Part shown: one piece after another, positions 14,365 through 22,800 of the stretch
How positions within the stretch are numbered: position 1 is the stretch's first letter
Layout of the letters: every line of letters begins with the position of its first letter
Program-made: the position numbers and the translations under genes
Assembly (NCBI RefSeq): GCF_030129945.1
Contig: NZ_JARRAF010000019.1
Location: forward strand, 1-64,000
Origin: Parachitinimonas caeni
GTDB lineage: Bacteria; Pseudomonadota; Gammaproteobacteria; Burkholderiales; Chitinimonadaceae
Direction of reading: 5' to 3'
Length of the DNA stretch: 64,000 nucleotides
The notes under the pieces: generated by a model
What the model saw: the letters and a program-made list of their open reading frames with translations, nothing else
The model's database searches: none
Told to the model about the DNA's origin: nothing

Positions 14365-15801
14365 TCAAGCGTCAAACGAACGACGCTTGTTGGCCGGCAA
14401 GCCCTCTTGCCCTGCGGCCGAGAGCAAGGACATCGCTTCACGCCCATAAGGCTTGTCTGCCGCTTCGAGCGCGGTGCCGCCGGTCTGGTTGTGGAACGAG
14501 GCTTTGGCCTGAACCAGCAGGCTGAGCTGCTTGTCCAGCTGGGTGGCCACATCCACAACATGGCTGGCGCGTTGGCCTGGCTCGACCGAAGTCAGCACGT
14601 CTGCCACTTGCGGACGCTTGCCCTTGCGAGCGGCTTCAACGATCTCAGCAGCCTGCGGACGCTTGCCACCACGAGCAGCTTCGACGATGTCAGCCGAAGC
14701 AACTTGAGGACGCTTGCCCTTGCGAGCGGCTTCAACAATCTCAGCAGCCTGCGGACGCTTGCCACCACGAGCAGCTTCGACGATGTCGGCCGAGGCAACT
14801 TGAGGACGCTTACCCTTGCGAGCGGCTTCAACAATCTCAGCAGCTTGCGGACGCTTGCCACCACGAGCAGCTTCGACGATGTCAGCCGAGGCAACTTGCG
14901 GACGCTTGCCCTTGCGAGCGGCTTCGACGATGTCAGCCGAGGCAACTTGAGGACGCTTGCCCTTGCGAGCGGCTTCAACAATCTCAGCAGCCTGCGGACG
15001 CTTGCCACCACGAGCGGCTTCGACGATGTCAGCCGAGGCAACTTGAGGACGCTTGCCCTTGCGAGCGGCTTCAACGATCTCGGCAGCTTGTGGGCGCTTA
15101 CCTGCGCGAGCGGCCTCGACGACTTCAGCAGCTTGAGGACGCTTTTTCTTCTTGCGGCCTTCTACAGCGTCAATCGCGTCATCAATTTCCACCAGCGCGG
15201 CTTGCGGACGCTTGCCACCACGAGCGGCTTCGACGATGTCAGCCGAGGCGACTTGAGGACGCTTGCCCTTGCGAGCAGCTTCAACGATCTCAGCAGCTTG
15301 TGGGCGCTTACCTGCGCGAGCGGCCTCGACGACTTCAGCAGCTTGAGGACGCTTTTTCTTCTTGCGGCCTTCTACAGCGTCAATCGCGTCATCAATTTCC
15401 ACCAGCGCGGCTTGCGGACGCTTGCCACCACGAGCGGCTTCGACAACTTCAGCAGCTTGAGGGCGCTTTTTCTTCTTGCGGCCTTCTACAGCGTCAATTG
15501 CGTCATCAATTTCTACCAGCGCAGCTTGCGGACGCTTGCCTGCGCGAGCGGCCTCGACAACTTCAGCAGCTTGAGGGCGCTTTTTCTTCTTGCGGCCTTC
15601 TACAGCGTCAATTGCGTCATCAAAGTCAACCAAAGCGGCTTGCGGGCGCTTGCCACCACGGCCAGCCAGTTCAACATCCAGAACCAGGCCGGACTGAGGA
15701 CGCTTGCCGCGTGCTGCGGACAGCTCTACGTCGATTACAGCGCCCAAAGCCGGCGCCTTACCCTTACGACCGCCTAACTGAGGTACGTTTGTGGGAGTCA
15801 T
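14365..15801 (-). CDS. KRPQ-repeat polyprotein, candidate multi-core peptide precursor
   Basis: The ATG at 15801 is preferred: the GGAG of the earlier in-frame ATG (15813) is its ribosome-binding site. The product has 478 residues. After a short leader (about 1-20, with one degenerate unit GRKGKAPALG) come 22 units that each end in KRPQ, residues about 33-398. Two main unit types alternate: AAEIVEAARKGKRPQ/VASADIVEAARGGKRPQ and a longer AALVEIDDAIDAVEGRKKKKRPQ. The last 80 residues are unique, have no repeats and end ANKRRSFDA. There is no Cys or Trp and no signal peptide. With the ATP-grasp gene behind it and a type I exporter in the operon, it looks like a precursor of many short peptides or an exported repeat protein. 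I know no family with this repeat. Confidence 0.8.
   Translation of the reverse strand: MTPTNVPQLGGRKGKAPALGAVIDVELSAARGKRPQSGLVLDVELAGRGGKRPQAALVDFDDAIDAVEGRKKKKRPQAAEVVEAARAGKRPQAALVEIDDAIDAVEGRKKKKRPQAAEVVEAARGGKRPQAALVEIDDAIDAVEGRKKKKRPQAAEVVEAARAGKRPQAAEIVEAARKGKRPQVASADIVEAARGGKRPQAALVEIDDAIDAVEGRKKKKRPQAAEVVEAARAGKRPQAAEIVEAARKGKRPQVASADIVEAARGGKRPQAAEIVEAARKGKRPQVASADIVEAARKGKRPQVASADIVEAARGGKRPQAAEIVEAARKGKRPQVASADIVEAARGGKRPQAAEIVEAARKGKRPQVASADIVEAARGGKRPQAAEIVEAARKGKRPQVADVLTSVEPGQRASHVVDVATQLDKQLSLLVQAKASFHNQTGGTALEAADKPYGREAMSLLSAAGQEGLPANKRRSFDA
14608..15768 (-). repeat. Tandem in-gene repeat array encoding KRPQ units
   Basis: The DNA of the repeat region is nearly identical between units of about 42-54 and 69 bases. 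It includes a higher-order block of about 114 bases (long unit plus short unit) that is repeated several times. The near identity, including silent positions, indicates recent expansion or homogenisation by recombination. Occasional third-position differences (for example GCAGCCTGC versus GCAGCTTGC) are scattered. Confidence 0.9.
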
Positions 15802-15817
15802 TTGTTTCTCCATTGAT

Positions 15818-15842
15818 AAAAAAAACAGCCATCTTTGATGGC
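15818..15842 (-). terminator. Intrinsic terminator / attenuator just upstream of the polyprotein gene
   Basis: On the minus strand GCCATC-AAA-GATGGC (15828-15842) is followed by TG and eight T residues (15825-15818), a textbook intrinsic terminator. It lies only 17 bases before the polyprotein start codon, leaving no room for a promoter between them. Transcription must therefore pass it, so it should act as an attenuator or set a read-through level. The opposite strand has no U-tract. Confidence 0.7.
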
Positions 15843-15931
15843 ACCTGATAAGCCAACCTGGCCAGACATCTGCCAGATTCGCCTATGGGTGATGCCGGCA
15901 TTTCACCGGCAAATTCCTCGACGTACCCAAG

Positions 15932-16843
15932 TCAGGCAGCCCATTGGGGCGACTGGCCTTTGCGTAATAGATAAAACTCAAACAGGGCATGCCTGGCAGG
16001 TGTTGCGGCAACACTCGACAACACCTCGAAACCCTGCATCTCAAACCATGCAGCCGGTAACTGAACCGGTGTGTGACCAAACACCAGGCAGTAACCGCCT
16101 GCGCGTAATGTGCTGGCGGATGCCAGAAACAGGCTTGCAGCATCGGCAGCTGTCACGACTTCAACATTCAGATGGCGTAGCACCAACAGATCGACCGACT
16201 CGGCGGCCGGGGCCGGTTGAATGCTGTCACCGCAAAACACTTGATCAACCCGCTGCCTGGCCAAGGCCGCCATACCGGGATTGCGATCCTGGCCGATGGT
16301 GACCAAACCGCCGTAGGCTTGCTTGAGCCCACTCAGAAAAGCACCGGTCGAACAGGCCGGGTCGTAGACCACGCCCCGTTGCAGACCAAGCTGTTCCAGC
16401 AAACTCACGGCGGTAGCGCGGAAATACACTTCGTCGCGGTCAAGCTCTTCAGCGAAGTCCGGGTCCGGATCCCAGGCGTCTGGCGGAGGCACCGACTCTT
16501 CTCCACCCGGCAAAATCTTGGCAAAGGGATAGCTGAGGCTGGCCTGTGGGTCTTGTGCGGCCTGCTCGAACAGACGGCTGATCTCGTTGTGTGGCAGCGG
16601 TTGGTAGTAGGCGGTGTAGCCTTGTGCCGTCACCCGGGTGGCCAGTAAGCGGCCTTTCACCATATGGGCTTCCACCAGGCTGCACTTGCGCACCGGGCCT
16701 TCCGGCTCGAATCGGGCTTCGCTCTTGATACCCACCAGCTCGACGCCGGCAACTTTCAACAAAAACAGGTCGTAGGGTTTCTCGGCAAAGCCGATCACCA
16801 AGCTGTTGACCGGCAAGGAAGTCAGGGAAACGCGGTCGTTCAT
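15932..16843 (-). CDS. SAM-dependent transferase (class I methyltransferase fold)
   Basis: The 303-residue protein starts within the stop of the second NRPS gene (ATGA overlap, 16840-16843). The C-terminal half is a Rossmann SAM domain: VVYDPACSTGAFLSGL (glycine-rich motif I), TIGQDRNPGMAALA (acidic residue after strand 2), FCGDSIQPAPAAESVDLLVL (motifs II/III). The first 110 residues form an extra domain, LPVNSLVIGFAEKPYDLFLL..., which I do not recognise. It could methylate the product. Alternatively it could transfer the 3-amino-3-carboxypropyl group of SAM to the phenol, as NocP/Nat does in nocardicin; the NocJ-like PLP enzyme in the same operon makes this second reading worth testing. Confidence 0.8.
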   Translation of the reverse strand: MNDRVSLTSLPVNSLVIGFAEKPYDLFLLKVAGVELVGIKSEARFEPEGPVRKCSLVEAHMVKGRLLATRVTAQGYTAYYQPLPHNEISRLFEQAAQDPQASLSYPFAKILPGGEESVPPPDAWDPDPDFAEELDRDEVYFRATAVSLLEQLGLQRGVVYDPACSTGAFLSGLKQAYGGLVTIGQDRNPGMAALARQRVDQVFCGDSIQPAPAAESVDLLVLRHLNVEVVTAADAASLFLASASTLRAGGYCLVFGHTPVQLPAAWFEMQGFEVLSSVAATPARHALFEFYLLRKGQSPQWAA

Positions 16844-19800
16844 TGCGGGGATTCCTCCAGAGCAGCCCGTATTGCCAAAGCGGTACTGGCCAAGAATTCA
16901 GGTTTGAATAGATCGTGATGAACACCCTGCAGCGGACGCAGCGTCAGATCCGGTAGATGTCGGGTAGACCAGCCATTGGCAGGGCCGAGGGCCGAGGTGT
17001 CGTCTTCGGCTTGCAGCAAGACCACTCTGCCGGGATACGGTGCTGGCGTGGCCGCCAGCGCCAAGGCGGTGTTATGGCGAATCTCGTCGCGCAGCGCTTC
17101 GGTCGGTGCTGCAGCGTCGTGCTGTAGCATCAGGGCGTGCTGGCCCGCCAGCTGGTAGCTGTCAATCAGCAGAACCGTCTCAACCGTGCTGCCATGCGCA
17201 CGCATCTGGCGAGCCATTTCCAGCGCCACCACACCGCCGAATGACCAGCCCCCCAGCATCACAGGCCCATCGCCGGCCAGGCTGCGTACCCACTCCACGT
17301 AGAGGCGCGCCATTTCGGCCAGGCTGGCAAATTTGTCGCGTTCCAGCTGGCGTGGGTTGCTGAAGGCGTAGATCGGCCGCTCTGGCAGGAACTCGCCAAG
17401 CGTGGCATAGCAAAGCGCCATGCCTTCCACCGGGTGGATCAGGAACAGCGGCGTGGCACTTGGCGCGGCAGGTTCGCTGACCACCAGAACGTGATCGCGT
17501 CCTGACCCCCCTGCACCCGAGTGGATCGCTTCGGCCATGCCAGCGACCGTCGGAAATTTGAACAAGTGGGTCACTTCCACCTTGGCACTGGCATCCAGCC
17601 TTCGCCGTACGGCCAGAACCAGGCGCATGGCGGCCAGCGAATGCCCACCACTAGAGAAGAAATTGCTGTGCCGATGGGTAGGTGCGCTACCCATTACTTC
17701 GGTCCAGGCTGCCCACACGGCCTCTTCCACCGGATTTTGCGGGCCTTCCTGCGGACCCTCACTGGCAGTGGCGGTAACCGGCAACGCCGCCAGTGCCCGG
17801 CGATCCAGCTTGCCGTTGGCATTGACCGGCAATGCGGTATGCATCCGGATCGGCAGCGTCAAGCCATAGGGCAATTCAGTACTCAACCATTGCGGCAAGG
17901 CTTCCACCACGGCCGGATCGGCACCGTCGCGCAGGCAAAGGTGCGCGGTCAGGGTCGAAGTCGTGCCCGCTGCGACCACGACCGCCGCATCGCGCACCGC
18001 AGGGTGTCTCGCCACGATCTGTTCCAGCATGCCCAGATCAATCCGCTGGCCCCGTAATTTGATCTGTCGATCCTTGCGCCCGTGAAATTCCAGCAAACCA
18101 TCGGCACGCAAAATGGCGCGATCACCGGTGCGATACATCAGGCTGCCGGGCTCGCCCCAGGGGTTGGGCAGGAAGGCCTCTGCCGTCGCGGCTGCCGCGC
18201 CCACATAGCCTTGGCACAGGTTCTCGCCCGCCAGATACAGGTCACCCTCCACACCAACCGGTGTCGGGCGCAGCCACTCGTCCAGCAGATACACGCAGGC
18301 TCCCCCACTGGGCTGCCCGAGCGGGACTCTCTGCGCCTCACCATCTTCAGGTCGACACAGGTGGTCCACGACGCTGATCGAAGCTTCGGTCGGGCCGTAA
18401 CCTTGCCAGAGTGCTGCAGACAGGCCTTGGGCAAACCAGCGGCGGACCAGGCTGGCAGGCAGGGTCTCGCCGCCACTCACCACCGCTTTCAGGCTGGCCA
18501 GCTGATCCGGCCTGGCCGCATCCAGCAATAGCTCAAGCAATGAAGGAATCAGGTGCAGGGTATCGACACCATGCAGTCGGATTTGCTCGGCAAAATCAGA
18601 GAAGTCACGTAGCGACGTCTCGGAGGCAATCACCACCGTTCCCCCCTGTACCAGAGGGAAAAGCAGCTCCCACAGACCAATGTCGAAACCTGCTGCCGCA
18701 TTGGCGAGCAACACCGGCTTCTGACTGCCGTAAAGGCTGGCGGTGGTGCGAATCCGCTCCAGCAACCCGGCCTGATGGCACAGCACTGCCTTGGGTTGCC
18801 CGGTGGAACCCGAGGTGAACAGAATCATCCGACCCGATGCCTTCACCGCTGGCGGCACCCCGCCAACACCAGCCAGGGGCTGGGGGGGTAGCGGTGTGCC
18901 GGGGAGTGCCGCATCGCCATCGGCCAATAGCCAATCCGGCTGAACCAGTGCCGCGCAGGCCTGACGTATGGCCGGTGGATGGCCCGCATTCAGCACAGCG
19001 GGTATCGCGCCCAGATGCCACAAGGCCAGCAGGTTGATGGCCAGACGGGCTGAGCGTGGCTGCATCAGCAGCACGACCTGACCACAGGTGACGCCCGCTT
19101 TGCTCCAGCTCGCCGCGCAGGCTTCAATTTCTGCTGCCATTTCCTGATAAGTCCAACGCCGGTCGGCGTCGATCAGCGCCAAGGCCGTGGGAGCGGTCTG
19201 ACCCTGCAGGGCGATGGCGGCATGCAGCGTCCGGTCGCCTTGCGCGGGGGCGGCGGATTGCAGTACCGGCAGCAATGGCCCCGGCAGATTGGCCAGCACG
19301 CCGTCAGGCTCGTTGATCATGGCGTCGAGCAGGCCGCGATAGATCCAGGTCAGGCGCTCGACTTCGGCTGGCGCGAAATGGGCGGTATCGAAGTTGAAAT
19401 GCAGTTCCAGCGCCTTGCCCGGCAGCACGATCAAGCCAAACGGATACTCGGTTTTCTCATCGCAAAAGCGGTCGATGATGTCGAGCCCCCCGGTTTTGCC
19501 TTGCGGCAGATTGTTTTCCGGGTAGTTTTCAAAGGCGATCAGACTGTCAAACAGGCGCTCGTCACCATAGCGACGGCCGCGCCATTGGCCGGCAATCTCG
19601 GCCAGCGGCAGGTCTGCCTGTCGGCTGGCTTCGGCCAGAGTACGTTGGGTTTGCCGCAAAAACTCGCTGACCCGCTGACCCGCCTGATGACGTAAGCGCA
19701 AGGGAATGGTGTTGATGAAAAGGCCAACCATCTGCTCCGAACCATCCAGCTCGGGCGGCCGTCCCGACACCGCCACGCCATGAATCACGTCGCTACGGCC

Positions 19801-22800
19801 GGTCTCCATGCCAAGCATCAGGCTCCAGGCGGCTTGAATGATGGCGTTGACGGTGATTTCACACTGACGGGCCAGTTGGTTGAGGCCCTCGGTTTTTTCC
19901 GGCGTCAGCTTGATCCGCCAGGTATCAAATCGTCCTTCGGTATCTGGGCTGTGCCGTGAAAACAGCGTCGGCGCGTCATAGCCATCCAGATAATCACGCC
20001 AGAAGGCCGGGTTACGTCGTGCCGCACCGTGGTGCCGCAGCCATGTCAGATAGTCGCGATAAGGCCTTGGGCGCTGAGGAGGCAAAGCACGGCCTTCAAC
20101 GGTGGCCGCATAGTGCTTGAACACATCGCCCCAGATCAGCGACAGGCACCAGCCATCCAGCAAGATATGGTGGTGACTCCACACCAGAAAATGTCGCTCT
20201 GGGGTCAGGTGGATCAGGTTGAAACGCCAGAGTCCGGGTTCGCGCAGGTCAAAGGGCAAGCTCCGATCGGCATCCATGAAGGCGGCCAGCCTGGCTTCGA
20301 TGGCGGCTTCATCCGTGCTGCAATCCTGCCAGTCATGCTCACACACGCCATGACGGGTTTTGGCGGCGATGTGCTGAACCGGGCTTTCCAGCCCTTCCCA
20401 GGCATATCCCGTGCGCAAGGCTTCATACCGACCGACAACGGTCATCCAGGCATCGACCAGCGCCTGTCTTTGCAAAGGGCCGTGCAGTTCAATCAGGTTC
20501 TGGTTGAAATACGCATCCGACTCCGGCCAGTAGATTGAGCGCAGCAGCATCCCTTCCTGCATCGGCGCCAGCGGATAGGCGTCGGCGGCCTGCGCCAGTG
20601 GTCCGGCCAGTGGCCGCGAAGACGGCAACCCGCTGTCCGGAAAATCCTGCGCCAGACGCTGCGGACCTTGCGTGTGACAGCCCTCGTCCAGCGCCTGCAG
20701 CGTCGGCGCCATCAGCCGGGAAACCAGCGAAGCCTGGCCACTCCAGCAGAATCGCAGCTGATCTGCCTCCAGCAAGGCCACCAGTAATAGCTCATCCTCT
20801 ACCGCCAAGGTCTGGGCCAGCAGTTCCAGATATTCAGCTGTCCAGTTCAAAGTGGTGTCTGTCGGTGGCGTCACGGCCAGCACCCGGCAGTTCTGCGCCG
20901 GCTCATCCGCAAACTCGGGGGCGCCGGGCAGACCACTGCGCAAGCTACGCAGTGCCATGAACTGCTCGCTGGCCATATGCCAGTTGGCCAGTGATAGCAC
21001 CGGGGCAACTTCAAGCGCCAGACGACCGAAGCAATGCGATAGCTCCCAGCCCGTCTGCGCTGCCCAGGCACGACTTTCCGGCAGGCGGCAGCGCACGCGC
21101 TTCACGCCGGTCGCCGCCATGGCGGTCAGTGCAGCGGCGCTGATCAGATCAATCAGCGGATCCTCTGCCCCGCCAGAGCTGGTCTGACGCTGCTGCCAGT
21201 TGGCAGGCAGCGCAAAGTGGCCACTCTGGCAGTACGGGTTTGCGGTGGCCTTGGCGCCAGCGGCAGGGCGCTCCAGAGACGGGGCTGGCAACTGACGGGC
21301 GTTGTCAGCCCACTGCCGGAAATCAACACTGCTGATGCCCTGGTCTTTGGCCTCCAGCAAGGAAGCCAGGCGAGGCAAGCTCGACCAGTCGGCACTGTGC
21401 GGCGGCAAGGCCAGCATCAGTTTCTGACCATCGCGGGCAGCCGCAAAGGTTCGCTGGGGAGCGGCCGCCAGTTCGGCCACCAGCCGGTTGAGTGTGGCCA
21501 TGCCCGTTGCAGGCAGTCGCAAGCCTGGCTGTAAGCCGGGCTGCCGATTCAGCAGCAACTGATCCAGTCTGGCCAGCCCGGCCTCCACCTCCCCTTCCGG
21601 GGCTTTCCAGTCGAGAACCGCCACAATGCAGTCCTGAGCGGAGAACCCGTGTTGCCACAGGGCAACTGAAGCAGGAGCGGGTTGTGTATCAACCTGTGCA
21701 TCCGAAATGCCCTGTGCCTGGGCCGCCAACGCACGGACCGTAGGATGCGCAAAGACATCGTTCACCTCAAAGCGCAGACCTTGCGCACGCGCACGCGCCA
21801 CCAGCTTGATGGCCAGAATCGAGTCGCCACCTGCGGCAAAGAAGTTCGTGCTGGCATCGATTTCCGGCAGGCCCAACAGGTTTTGCCAGATGCTGGCCAG
21901 CGTCTCTTCCCGCTCGCCACTGAGCGGAACCGTACCGGCAGCGGCACGTACCGGCTTGGGCAATGCGTTGCGATCAAGCTTGCCATTGACCGTTGTCGGC
22001 ATGGTGGCAAGGCCGATCCACACCGCCGGGACCATATAAACCGGTAGTGCCTTGGCAGCCGCCGTGCGCAATTCGGCTTCTATCTCGGCCAGCGACCGGC
22101 CTGCGGAAGGAACGATATAGGCCATTAGCTGGCGTGGCTCATCGCTGACGATGACGGCTGCCTGGCTGACACCGGAGTGTTTGCGCAGAACTTCTTCAAT
22201 CTCGCCCAACTCGATACGGAAGCCCCGCAGCTTGACCTGCATGTCGCGCCGGCCAAGATATTCGATGGCACCGTCGGCATGGCGACGGACAATGTCACCG
22301 GTTCGATACATCCGGGCACCCGGCAACGCGGAGAACGGGTCGGGAATAAAACGCTCGGCCGACTGGGCAGGGCGCCGCAGATAGCCAGCGCCGACGGCAA
22401 TGCCTCCCAGATACAACTCCCCCTCGGCCCCGACCGGCGCCGGGGTCAGATCATCCCGCAAGACATGGGCGTCTACGTTATCGATCGGCAGGCCAATGGG
22501 CACAAATCCGTAGTCCTGCTCCGGGTCGAAACGCCAGGCGGTGACATCAATCGCCGCCTCCGTCGGACCGTAGTAGTTATACAACGCGGCATCAAGGCGC
22601 TGGCTGCAACGCAAGGCAGTGGCCTTGGGCAGGGCTTCGCCGCTGCAGACAATGGCACGCAACGAGGCACAGCCTTCCAGCGAATCCTGATCCAGAAAGG
22701 CATCGAGCAAGGTCGGCACGAAGTGACAGAGGCTGACCTGATGCCGCGCAATCAGCCCTGCGAGACGATGCGCGTCACGCGCATCCTCGGTGTCGGCAAT

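Noticed and set aside
14608-15768. Direct repeats resembling a CRISPR or other tandem DNA array
   Set aside because: The repeats stay in one reading frame encoding KRPQ units, have no spacers of constant length, and are read on the operon strand.
14407-15777. Long plus-strand open frame opposite the polyprotein gene, rich in LRTLALASGF repeats
   Set aside because: It mirrors the repeats of the polyprotein on the other strand, has no ribosome-binding site, and runs against the operon.
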